A DNA stretch of 64,000 bases from Emticicia sp040253585. Its GTDB lineage: Bacteria; Bacteroidota; Bacteroidia; Cytophagales; Spirosomataceae. The notes under the pieces are model-generated. The model was given only the letters and a program-made list of their open reading frames with translations, did not search any database and was not told where the DNA came from. Location of the stretch: NCBI RefSeq assembly GCF_040253585.1, contig NZ_JBELAU010000009.1, forward strand, positions 277,177-341,176. The letters are read 5' to 3'. Each line of letters begins with the position of its first letter. Position 1 is the stretch's first letter. Made by a program: the position numbers and the translations under genes. This document shows, in pieces, positions 8,392 to 15,906 of the stretch.

Positions 8392-9201
8392 TTGAAAATC
8401 AATCATTTAAAAAACCAAGATTCGGGCAATTTTTTTCTAATTGCTGGCCCGTGCGTTGTTGAAGGACGAGACATGGCATTGGAAATTGCCGAGAAAATAA
8501 AAACGATTACCGACCGTTTGGCAATTCCGTATATTTTTAAGGCGTCGTACAGAAAAGCGAATCGTACAAAACTTGATTCGTTTACGGGCATTGGCGATGA
8601 GTTGGCTTTGGGAATTTTGAAGGAAGTTGGACAAACTTTTGAAGTGCCAACAGTTACGGATATTCATGAATCAGAAGAGGCTGCTTTGGCGGCTCAGTAC
8701 GTTGATGTTTTGCAGATTCCTGCGTTTCTTTGTCGTCAGACCGAACTTTTGGTAGCTGCTGCAAAAACAGGAAAAGCCGTAAACGTAAAGAAAGGACAAT
8801 TCATGCACGGTTCAGGAATGGGCTTTGCCGTTGAAAAAGTAAAAGCCGTAAAACCAGATGCTGACGTAATGCTGACTGACCGTGGAAATTCGTTTGGCTA
8901 TTCAGATATTGTGGTTGATTACAGAAATATCGTTGAAATGAAAGCCTTTGATGTGCCAATCGTTATGGATTGTACGCACTCGCTTCAACAACCGAATCAA
9001 TCGTCGGGTGTGACGGGCGGAAAACCCGCTCTTATCGAGACGATTGCCAAAGCGGCCATTGCCGTTGGTGCAGATGGTATTTTTATTGAAACACACCCAA
9101 ATCCTGCCGTAGCGAAGTCGGACGGTGCAAATATGTTGGCACTTGATAAGCTCGAAGGCTTGCTCGAAAAACTATTAAGAGTGCGTGAAGCGGTGAGATA
9201 A
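8392..9201 (+). CDS. kdsA: 3-deoxy-8-phosphooctulonate synthase (Kdo-8-phosphate synthase)
   Basis: KdsA joins phosphoenolpyruvate and arabinose-5-phosphate to give Kdo-8-phosphate for lipopolysaccharide inner core. The 269-residue TIM-barrel protein shows family landmarks: FFLIAGPCVVEG near the N-terminus, KASYRKANRTKLDSFTG, VPTVTDIHE, QIPAFLCRQTELL, MLTDRGNSFGY, and MDCTHSLQQPN. No ATG lies before the conserved IAGPCV region; the TTG at 8392 gives the usual length and is the best start. The gene appears monocistronic, with acpP divergent on its left. Confidence 0.93.
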   Translation: MKINHLKNQDSGNFFLIAGPCVVEGRDMALEIAEKIKTITDRLAIPYIFKASYRKANRTKLDSFTGIGDELALGILKEVGQTFEVPTVTDIHESEEAALAAQYVDVLQIPAFLCRQTELLVAAAKTGKAVNVKKGQFMHGSGMGFAVEKVKAVKPDADVMLTDRGNSFGYSDIVVDYRNIVEMKAFDVPIVMDCTHSLQQPNQSSGVTGGKPALIETIAKAAIAVGADGIFIETHPNPAVAKSDGANMLALDKLEGLLEKLLRVREAVR

Positions 9202-9334
9202 GAAGCATTTTTTTGAGAAACCTGACCACAGAATAACAAATTAAGGAGGAATTTCATTTTTCAGAAAATGATTTATATATTTGGTTATCCAACCAAATAC
9301 AATGACTCCCAACTACTTAAATATACAGATAATA

Positions 9335-9664
9335 ATGGCAAAACGCAAAGACATTCAGGACGAACCTGAACAACAAATAAACATTGAGTTATCGGAAGAA
9401 ATGGCTGAAGGAGTTTACGCAAACTTGGCAATGATAGCTCACTCAAATACTGAATTTGTTATTGATTTTATCAGATTAATGCCTGGTGTGCCGAAAGCAA
9501 AAGTGAAATCAAGAGTGATTTTGACCCCCGAACACGCACAACGTTTATTGACTGCGTTACAGGACAATATCGCAAAATACGAAGATAACTTTGGTGCAAT
9601 TAGAGAAACAAACGAAGCATTACCGTTTCCGATGAATTTCGGTGGCCCAATGGGCGAAGCATAA
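9335..9664 (+). CDS. DUF3467 family protein
   Basis: The 109-residue cytoplasmic protein matches the DUF3467 pattern: an acidic N-terminus (DIQDEPEQQINIELSEE), then YANLAMIAHSNTEFVIDFIRLMPG, then KAKVKSRVILTPEHAQRLLTAL. This small family is widespread in bacteria and has no settled function to my knowledge. I chose the ATG at 9335 (MAKRKDIQDE); an earlier in-frame ATG at 9281 adds 18 residues with no family match. A strong terminator follows. It stands alone, with no operon partner on either side. Confidence 0.85.
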   Translation: MAKRKDIQDEPEQQINIELSEEMAEGVYANLAMIAHSNTEFVIDFIRLMPGVPKAKVKSRVILTPEHAQRLLTALQDNIAKYEDNFGAIRETNEALPFPMNFGGPMGEA

Positions 9665-9686
9665 TATTGCCGCTTCCAGTTCGCTG

Positions 9687-9727
9687 AAAACACAAAAAGC
9701 CTCGAATTTCGAGGCTTTTTGTGTTTT
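9687..9727. terminator. Long palindromic terminator
   Basis: The near-perfect palindrome is built on aaaagcctcgaa/ttcgaggctttt with A and T tracts at the ends. It separates the plus-strand DUF3467 gene from the convergent P1 peptidase gene. Confidence 0.85.
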
Positions 9728-9790
9728 CCATGACACGACGAAATAATTTTCATGGCACGCTGTGAGTGTCAATGGTTATCAAAATAGAAA

Positions 9791-10924
9791 CTATTTTACT
9801 CGATTATATTTTTTCAGGATTTCTAAAGTTTTATCAATCGGCAAAGCCTCAACTTTCGTGTTTTCAAAACCAGTAAGGGTTTCGGCAGCAAAAAGAGAGT
9901 TTATAATAGCCTCTTCGGTTGCTTCAATTACGGCTTCAAAAAGTAGGTCTAAATCGTTGTTTCTGAGTACTTTAAAAGTTTCAAACATCGAATCAGAATT
10001 ATGAGCGATTCTTAAATCCTCGGCCGTAGAAGCAGCAATTACGTAGTCGCCGCTACCGTTGGCTGCCATTCCGCCAGTTCGACCTAAACCCAACATTGCT
10101 CGTGCGGCCAGACGCTTTAAGTTTTTGGCATTGAGTGGAGCGTCAGTCAACACAACAATCATGCACGAGCCATCATCTTTGTAGGCTTCGTCGATTTTGC
10201 TGAATTTATGTTTTTTTAGTTCGATACTCACAGGAACGCCATTGACTTGCAAAACTCCACCAAAGTTTGATTGTACTAAAACCCCAACGGTGTAGCCCCC
10301 TTTCGATTTTGGAAGAATTCTTGAAGAAGTGCCAATTCCACCCTTGAAACCAAAACAGACTGTTCCTGCACCTGCACCGACGTTACCTTCTTCCACTGCT
10401 CCCGTTTGAGCCTTCTTGAGAGCTTCCAGTACGTGTTCTTTGGTTATGAATCTTCTACGTATATCATTTAGTCCACCATCATTGGTTTCGCCTACGATGG
10501 GGTTTACGCTTCTGACGTCTTTATTTTCGGGAGATTGAAAAGTATAATCAATAATTGCTGCCGAGGCAGTTGGCACGGAGAGAGTGTTGGTAAGTACGAT
10601 TGGCGTTTCGATATTGCCCAGTTCTTCAACTTGTGAATAGCCGGCCAGTTTCCCGAAACCATTTCCGATGTGAATGGCCGCTGGAATTTTGTTTTGAAAA
10701 ATGTTTTTGTCGTGTGGTAAAATGGCCGTTACGCCCGTGTGTACGCCATCAGGTTGGTGGAAAGTAACCTGCCCGACTTTTACGCCCGCAACATCAGTAA
10801 TGGCATTGAGTTTGCCTGTTCGGAGTACGCCGATTTCGATGCCATAATCTCTTGCTCGCTTTTTCTGAGCAAAAATGGAGGAACTTGATAATAAGCAAAG
10901 GAAGAGTAAGAGGGGTTTGTTCAT
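9791..10924 (-). CDS. Exported P1-family (DmpA-like) aminopeptidase/amidase
   Basis: P1 peptidases are N-terminal nucleophile enzymes that cleave themselves before an internal Ser and act as aminopeptidases or esterases. The 377-residue protein has a signal peptide (cut near IFAQ), so it is periplasmic. Landmarks are NAITDVAGVKVGQVT near residue 40, the NVGAGAGT segment at 181-188, and the GIGTSSR processing site at 196-202, where S201 aligns with the DmpA nucleophile. Length fits the family. It is the last gene of a minus-strand block of exported proteins, separated from the next gene by a palindromic repeat. Confidence 0.9.
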   Translation of the reverse strand: MNKPLLLFLCLLSSSSIFAQKKRARDYGIEIGVLRTGKLNAITDVAGVKVGQVTFHQPDGVHTGVTAILPHDKNIFQNKIPAAIHIGNGFGKLAGYSQVEELGNIETPIVLTNTLSVPTASAAIIDYTFQSPENKDVRSVNPIVGETNDGGLNDIRRRFITKEHVLEALKKAQTGAVEEGNVGAGAGTVCFGFKGGIGTSSRILPKSKGGYTVGVLVQSNFGGVLQVNGVPVSIELKKHKFSKIDEAYKDDGSCMIVVLTDAPLNAKNLKRLAARAMLGLGRTGGMAANGSGDYVIAASTAEDLRIAHNSDSMFETFKVLRNNDLDLLFEAVIEATEEAIINSLFAAETLTGFENTKVEALPIDKTLEILKKYNRVK

Positions 10925-11009
10925 GTTGGTTTTCTTTGGTTGATGATTTTTAGTAAAGATAAAACTTCTATTTAATCAAAACCAAAGAAAACTGTATTTA
11001 TGGAAATTT

Positions 11010-11086
11010 ACCACGGAGGCACGAATTACATAGATTTTCACAGAACTGCCTCCATGTTAATTCGTGTAATTCGTGCCTCTGTGGTA
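11010..11086. repeat. Palindromic word repeat after the 11104 gene
   Basis: Arms at 11010-11031 and 11065-11086 pair over 22 bases with one mismatch (taccacggaggcacgaatta against its inverted copy). The words gaggcac and attcgtg recur inside. It starts 17 bases after the stop of the minus-strand barrel gene. Confidence 0.8.
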
Positions 11087-11103
11087 TAATATCAAAGTTA
11101 ACT

Positions 11104-11739
11104 TTAAAATTCAATACCAAATCTTACAACCATTCGGCGGTAGTTTCTGACTTCGTTTGATTCGGTCCAGTAAATGGCGTCGCCGTTGCGTGCTTGGGCA
11201 TATTCGGCACGTTGATAGCGATAACCAAAGTTTAAGAGCCATGCTGAGCCATTTCGCATAGGAAATTTATAACCGATGGTCGGACAAACGATTAGTCCTC
11301 CCGAAGTTTTGAAACCCGTATTATCTTCATTGAGCCAAGTGGTAGCATAGCCAACATCAAGGCTTCCGAGCAGAATACTTCCACCTTGCTTTTTCTGCAC
11401 TAAACTTCTTCTGACTCCTGCCGAAATGGGCATTAAAACCGTTGGGCCATACGAATCAATACCCACGGTTAGACCAGCAGCGGTTTTTGAGTTTAGGTAA
11501 ACCCCATTGAATGTCTGTAAAGAAAAGTTTACTCTATTTTGAGTTTGGTATTGAATGGGCTGTGGGTAATAGCTACTGTAATAAGCATACGTTTGGAATT
11601 TGCTTCGACCCAAGAGAGTGCCGAGTTCGGTTATATTGACAAAAGGGTGTTTTTTGAAGAAACCTTTTGTTTCTTTTTGTCCGAAAGATGGGAAAAAACC
11701 AATAATTCCCATCAAAACAAAGATAAATGACTTTTTCAT
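11104..11739 (-). CDS. Putative outer-membrane beta-barrel protein
   Basis: The 211-residue product has a signal peptide (MKKSFIFVLMGIIGFFPSFGQ). The mature part alternates aromatic and polar residues (AGLTVGIDSYGPTVLMPIS, GLIVCPTIGYKF, AWLLNFGYRYQRAEYAQ) and ends in RRMVVRFGIEF with a final Phe, as expected for an outer-membrane barrel. I do not recognise a named family. It follows the LVIVD lipoprotein gene by 14 bases on the same strand, so the two are probably co-transcribed. Confidence 0.72.
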   Translation of the reverse strand: MKKSFIFVLMGIIGFFPSFGQKETKGFFKKHPFVNITELGTLLGRSKFQTYAYYSSYYPQPIQYQTQNRVNFSLQTFNGVYLNSKTAAGLTVGIDSYGPTVLMPISAGVRRSLVQKKQGGSILLGSLDVGYATTWLNEDNTGFKTSGGLIVCPTIGYKFPMRNGSAWLLNFGYRYQRAEYAQARNGDAIYWTESNEVRNYRRMVVRFGIEF

Positions 11740-11753
11740 GATTTTGCTTGGGT

Positions 11754-13037
11754 TTAGTTTTCTCGTTTGACAGGAATGACACTTAACTGCTTCAAACTTT
11801 TAGGATTGGAAGTATCATATTGATACAAACCATCTTTACCGACCATCAAAAGGTGCTTTCCTTCGAGTGGAATTACATCGTAGGCATTAATTTTTTCAAT
11901 GTGTTGTTGGAGCGTGATGTTTGTTGCCGAAGAAGCATCAAACGATTTTAGTCCATATTGACTTTCACAAATAAATAAATTCGGGAAATCAATAGCCAAA
12001 CCCGCAGGCTGTTGCATCTGATAGCTTTTGATAAGGCTGGGAGAACTAAGATTCGATACGTTGACCACATCAAGCTGATTGGGAGATGCACCACACCAAC
12101 CTGTGCGAAGCGTCACGTAGGCAATATCGTTGTGTACAACTACGGGGTCGCAGGCACGTGCGTGCTGAAAAATAGATAAACGCTCCGGCTTTTCGGGGTT
12201 TTTATTATCGAAAATATACATGCCGGTATTTGAGCCAATGAAAAGTTTGTCTTTATACGGGAAAATAGTTTCGATTCCCCAACCTAAATTGATTTTGTCT
12301 TGTTGAGTGGGTTTGTTAAGCGTTTTTACATTGAAAACCAGCAAATCTGACTGCGAAACCGTATAAAGATAATCATCGTAAAGTGTAAAACGAGCCATCG
12401 AACCACCCGTTCCTGTTGTTCCTGCGGCACCATTTGCTCCGTTGGTTCCCGATTGTACCGAACCATTCTTAAAAGCCAAATCATAATAGTAAATCGGGTT
12501 TACGTTGCTGCCTTGGCCGCAATCGCTACGTACTTTTTCGGTTACAATTTTTATTTCATAATCGGTAACTGTCTGATTTTGAGGGTTGTAGTACCAAGAA
12601 ATTCCATCGGTTAGACCACTTTGGAAAACATTTTGTACTCGTCCTGTTTCCTTGATTGCCTTTGGATTGGTAATATCGAAAGTGACAATATCCATGTAAT
12701 TATCGGCATAAAGGGTGTTTTCTTTCACAGCCATATCAACAACGCCAGGAATTTTCAAAAAAGCGATGTTTTGAGGTTGCTGAGGTTTGGTGTTATCAAT
12801 GATATGAATGCCTTTCTTTATTTCGTTGATAAAAATGTAGTTGTCTTTTACGTAGATTTTTCCAGGGTTTTTCAAATCTTGTGGCGTTTCGGAAGCGATG
12901 CCTGAACGAATTTGTTCGAAGCTTAGCACGACAGGCACGGTTGTGCGATAAGTGCGAGTTGTTTCGCAGTCATCGGAGCAAGCTGAGTTGCCAATGGCTA
13001 AGCCAATACAACTCATCAGAAGTAAAATGTTTTTCAT
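11754..13037 (-). CDS. LVIVD-repeat lipoprotein
   Basis: The 427-residue protein begins with a lipoprotein signal (lipobox ending at C20, GNSAC), so it is membrane-anchored. It contains LVIVD-type propeller repeats: GIHIIDNTKPQQPQNIAFL, IVTFDITNPKAIKETG, MYIFDNKNPEKPERLS, LDVVNVSNLSSPSLIKSY and LYQYDTSNPKSLKQL. A Gly/Thr/Asn-rich linker (NGANGAAGTTGTGGS) sits near the middle. LVIVD proteins are exported propellers of unknown role. The start at 13037 gives a clean lipobox. It lies upstream of the barrel gene at 11104. Confidence 0.85.
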   Translation of the reverse strand: MKNILLLMSCIGLAIGNSACSDDCETTRTYRTTVPVVLSFEQIRSGIASETPQDLKNPGKIYVKDNYIFINEIKKGIHIIDNTKPQQPQNIAFLKIPGVVDMAVKENTLYADNYMDIVTFDITNPKAIKETGRVQNVFQSGLTDGISWYYNPQNQTVTDYEIKIVTEKVRSDCGQGSNVNPIYYYDLAFKNGSVQSGTNGANGAAGTTGTGGSMARFTLYDDYLYTVSQSDLLVFNVKTLNKPTQQDKINLGWGIETIFPYKDKLFIGSNTGMYIFDNKNPEKPERLSIFQHARACDPVVVHNDIAYVTLRTGWCGASPNQLDVVNVSNLSSPSLIKSYQMQQPAGLAIDFPNLFICESQYGLKSFDASSATNITLQQHIEKINAYDVIPLEGKHLLMVGKDGLYQYDTSNPKSLKQLSVIPVKREN

Positions 13038-13068
13038 AATTAGTGTTAGAGAAAGAATATAAAAACAA

Positions 13069-13440
13069 TTATTTTACTCGAATTTTGGTAAGTTTTAGTG
13101 GGATTCCAAGTGGCAGAACGGTAGTTGAAACTTCTTTTACTTCACCACTAAAGATTATTTTTAAATCAGTTTGATTTTTCAGCTTGGCAGGAAGATTACC
13201 AACTATATATCTTTCAGAAGGATTTGCTACGCACGACAGTGGGTCGAAGCTGTCGGAATCTCCTTCTACAACAATTACGGTCAAATTATTGCCAGCATCC
13301 ATCAAAAAACCTTTTTGGTTTTTGAGTGTCCTGATGGTTTTTAAGTTGTCGAAATCGCTCACAGAGGCAACGTCGATTGTTTCTTTTTGGCAAGAGAAGA
13401 AAACAGATGCACAAATGATAAGGAGTAATAGTTTTTTCAT
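13069..13440 (-). CDS. Small lipoprotein of unknown function
   Basis: Starting at the ATG at 13440, the product is 123 residues with a lipobox near residue 17 (ICASVFFSC). An earlier in-frame start at 13491 would fall inside the palindromic repeat 13476-13502 and adds residues before the signal peptide, so I reject it. The mature part is predicted beta-rich (NNLTVIVVEGDSDSFDPLSC, LPLGIPLKLTKIRVK). No family recognised. It lies between the serpin and the LVIVD lipoprotein on the same strand, 31 bases before the latter. Confidence 0.68.
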   Translation of the reverse strand: MKKLLLLIICASVFFSCQKETIDVASVSDFDNLKTIRTLKNQKGFLMDAGNNLTVIVVEGDSDSFDPLSCVANPSERYIVGNLPAKLKNQTDLKIIFSGEVKEVSTTVLPLGIPLKLTKIRVK

Positions 13441-13475
13441 AGTTTTGGGTTTACGAATTAGAAATTCGCTTTTAT

Positions 13476-13502
13476 TTGGTCGGGATTGCAAATCCCGACC
13501 AA
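13476..13502. repeat. Perfect 12-bp hairpin after the serpin gene
   Basis: ttggtcgggatt and aatcccgaccaa form a 12-bp stem with a 3-base loop (gca). It begins 13 bases after the serpin stop on the minus strand and lacks a T-tract, so it is not a classic terminator. Confidence 0.85.
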
Positions 13503-13515
13503 CATTCAGGTTTAT

Positions 13516-14736
13516 TTACAAATTCACAATTTTACCCGCAAAAAGAATCGTATTTGATTGTTTTTCGCTGATAAAGAAAGCAAATGGGCGATTACATATA
13601 AATTCGGGTATAGTTGGGTTAAAAGAAGTAAGTTCAACGCCGATAGTCGTGACGGCTGCGGCTTCTGTGCCTTTTTCATCAACGGCTACGAAGGTGTTTT
13701 GCTTTACAAATCCCACTTTGAGTTTGCCCGCAGGTGGCGAAATTTTTGATAAATCGGCAAAGTCGCTAAACATGGTTGGCATTCCCATTTTGCTCAGCAC
13801 GCTGTTTAGATTTGTTTCGTACTCGACTGTGAATTTTGGCAAGCCAATAATTACTTTTTGCTCATCAAGAGCCGTATTTAAGCTTTTCCACTCAGCACTT
13901 GACATGGTGTTGATGATGTTTCCAACGGGTGTTTTTTCATCAGGAAGTAAAATTGTCATTACGTAATTTCCACCACCGTAAGCCAATTCAAGTGCTTGAT
14001 AATTAGAGCGTTTGGCGTATTTTACTTTTTCCTGCATGCTCATCATTTTCACCGATTTTGTGCCAGTTGTTCCTGCAAAATCAGCATCGTGGGTGTTTTC
14101 AACCTTGAACGGAATCTTCCAATCTCCTTTGAAATAAAGAGCATTCATCAAAAACATTACATGAGCTGGCTCAATTTGCTCAATTACTTTCTTGATTTTG
14201 CCATTTGTATTATCGCTCGCCCATGTATTGATTTTGCCTACGGTTGCAGTATTATTAAAATCTTCGGCATAAGTTTGGGCATTGAAAGATGCTTTCAGAA
14301 TATCCAAGAAAGATTTTTCTACCGAAAACGTATTTCTGTACCAAACCGAATTAGCAATCGTATTGGTGACTTTTGGGTCAGAGTTTGGCAGATTATCAAT
14401 CAAATCTTTATAAATACCGTTGGTTGTGGTCAAGTCTGACGACACACGCAAACCCGTTGTTAGTTCTTCTTTTGTTTTGCCATCGGCTCCGTTGGCCAAC
14501 ATTCCGAGTGCAACGTGCAAGCTCAAAGGCGACACAAAATAGTTTTTGTCGGCTTTTTCGGCAGCGTTATGAGTTTTCAAAAAATCGAAAGCAAACTCGC
14601 TGGTTTGGTCAGCGAAAGTAGCAGGAATAGCCTTTAAAAGTTGCTTCGGTTTCATAGAGTCTGCGTTATCTTCGTTGCAACTGGCAGCCATCAGAAATAA
14701 TGCTCCAGCAAGTGTTAGATTTTTGATATTTTTCAT
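13516..14736 (-). CDS. Lipoprotein serpin (serine protease inhibitor)
   Basis: Serpins trap serine or cysteine proteases by inserting the cut reactive loop into their main sheet. The 406-residue protein has the full serpin fold: FVSPLSLHVALGMLANGA near the N-terminus, NALYFKGDWKIPF in the middle, and the C-terminal NRPFAFFISEKQSNTILFAG. The hinge GTEAAAVTT (356-364) has the small residues typical of inhibitory members. Counting from the hinge places P1-P1' near Thr-Ser, not a trypsin-type Arg. A lipobox (MAASC, C20) anchors it to a membrane. It lies in a block of small lipoproteins, flanked by palindromic repeats on both sides. Confidence 0.95.
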   Translation of the reverse strand: MKNIKNLTLAGALFLMAASCNEDNADSMKPKQLLKAIPATFADQTSEFAFDFLKTHNAAEKADKNYFVSPLSLHVALGMLANGADGKTKEELTTGLRVSSDLTTTNGIYKDLIDNLPNSDPKVTNTIANSVWYRNTFSVEKSFLDILKASFNAQTYAEDFNNTATVGKINTWASDNTNGKIKKVIEQIEPAHVMFLMNALYFKGDWKIPFKVENTHDADFAGTTGTKSVKMMSMQEKVKYAKRSNYQALELAYGGGNYVMTILLPDEKTPVGNIINTMSSAEWKSLNTALDEQKVIIGLPKFTVEYETNLNSVLSKMGMPTMFSDFADLSKISPPAGKLKVGFVKQNTFVAVDEKGTEAAAVTTIGVELTSFNPTIPEFICNRPFAFFISEKQSNTILFAGKIVNL

Positions 14737-14752
14737 TTGTTTGGATTATTTT

Positions 14753-14807
14753 TAGTCCACAGACGATAGTTTTTATTCTGTTGACAGTCGTCTATGGACT
14801 ATTGACT
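14753..14807. repeat. Palindromic word repeat (GTCTATGGACTA family)
   Basis: tagtccacagacga (14753-14766) pairs imperfectly with gtcgtctatggacta (14787-14801). The right half ctgttgacagtcgtctatgg closely matches the repeat at 24750-24775. It lies between the serpin start and the stop of the gene ending at 14811. Confidence 0.75.
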
Positions 14808-14810
14808 AAT

Positions 14811-15275
14811 TTACTTTCTTTCAAAATACATTGCCTCTTTTGTTGGCTTTGAAATATGAAAAATAAGGGTACTTTTATCTTTTAGTTCATAACGCTCAAT
14901 ATTTCGGAGGTTTTCGTAGTAGGCCGCCTCAAATTGATTGGCTTCAAGCGAACCAGCTATTTTGGTGCTTCCAACACCTTCAATCGAAATAGTTTTCTTG
15001 TTTTCATCAATTTGAGGAGAGGCAAAGTAGAAATTAACAGATGAGCGACCATTAAAAGCATATTTTCCATCTTCGTCTTTAATTTCGAGGGTAATATCGT
15101 AGGCGGGAGTTTTGCCATCGGCATAACTTTTAAATTTCCATTGTCCGAGTAACTCAGACTGTCTTAATGCACTAATTGTCATAGAATCGGCCTCCACCAT
15201 TTCTTTTGAGCATGCACCCAAAAGTAAAGAGCAGACTATAAGTGTGTTTACTATAATTTTCATCTTAAAATTCAT
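14811..15275 (-). CDS. Small lipoprotein, META-domain-like
   Basis: The 154-residue product has a lipobox (LLLGAC). Its mature part, with LLGQWKFKSY, the central YAFNGRSSVNFYFAS, STKIAGS and the final hydrophobic strand TLIFHISKPTKEAMYFERK, resembles META/HslJ-like domains, though the usual Cys pair is missing, so this is tentative. The ATG at 15275 overlaps the upstream stop as ATGA, which supports coupled translation; an internal ATG at 15263 would give the same signal peptide. It is the second gene of a two-lipoprotein unit. Confidence 0.65.
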   Translation of the reverse strand: MNFKMKIIVNTLIVCSLLLGACSKEMVEADSMTISALRQSELLGQWKFKSYADGKTPAYDITLEIKDEDGKYAFNGRSSVNFYFASPQIDENKKTISIEGVGSTKIAGSLEANQFEAAYYENLRNIERYELKDKSTLIFHISKPTKEAMYFERK

Positions 15276-15688
15276 TTTTTAATTCGTTGATAAACTTCGC
15301 CAAAGCCATCGTAAAAATTATCGGCGAGTGATAATTCGGAGGCAGATTGGCTCATAATTACTAAGGATGCTCCATCGCTAAACTTGATGAAGTCAACTTG
15401 TTCGGCTTTGTAGATAGATTTTCCCTGTGTAATCTGATAAGTACCCGAACTTTCGAGGGTATTGTCTTTGTAGCGAGAAAATTTCAAATCGGCCGTAAGA
15501 ACTAATTTTCGCTCATAACCTGCCGAGGTAGGAGTAATGGTTTTACCCGCAATTCCACCCGTAGATGATACCCAACGCCATTCACCAACAAGGCCACTGG
15601 TACTTTCTTTAGTAGCCGAAACCTCTTCTTTTGTACAAGAAAAAGCAAACAGGACGGAGATAATGAATAAAAAACTTAGCTTTTTCAT
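15272..15688 (-). CDS. Small lipocalin-like lipoprotein
   Basis: The 138-residue protein has a lipobox (SVLFAFSC). The mature region starts LVGEWRWVSSTGGIAGKTI and continues with beta strands KLVLTADLKFSRYKDN and SGTYQITQG, which resembles the lipocalin-like lipoproteins common in Bacteroidota. No binding site can be named. Its stop overlaps the next start (ATGA at 15272-15275), so the pair is translationally coupled. Confidence 0.7.
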   Translation of the reverse strand: MKKLSFLFIISVLFAFSCTKEEVSATKESTSGLVGEWRWVSSTGGIAGKTITPTSAGYERKLVLTADLKFSRYKDNTLESSGTYQITQGKSIYKAEQVDFIKFSDGASLVIMSQSASELSLADNFYDGFGEVYQRIKK

Positions 15689-15906
15689 TTTTGTTATAGA
15701 TGTAGATTTGATAATTAGAAAAACTGTTGTCCGTGGCCAGTGGACTAAAAAAACTCAGCTTGTCGGGGAGAAGAAAAAGGATTCATTCTCATTTCTTCTC
15801 CCACGACGAAACAAAGTGTTTCTGTCTGAGTAAATTACCCTTTTCAGCAATAATGATTCTGGTTTTTAGAATTTGGTTGGAAGCCGTGGCTAAAAAAATT
15901 ATATTT

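Noticed and set aside
13184..13966. A 260-codon open frame on the plus strand
   Set aside because: It runs opposite to the serpin and the 13069 lipoprotein gene, which have clear family matches and signal peptides. The plus-strand translation has no recognisable domain and is a mirror of the real coding strand.
15727..15906. Longer N-terminus for the gamma-glutamyltransferase gene
   Set aside because: The extra 60 codons pass through a repeat-like region, have no family match and would place a signal peptide internally.
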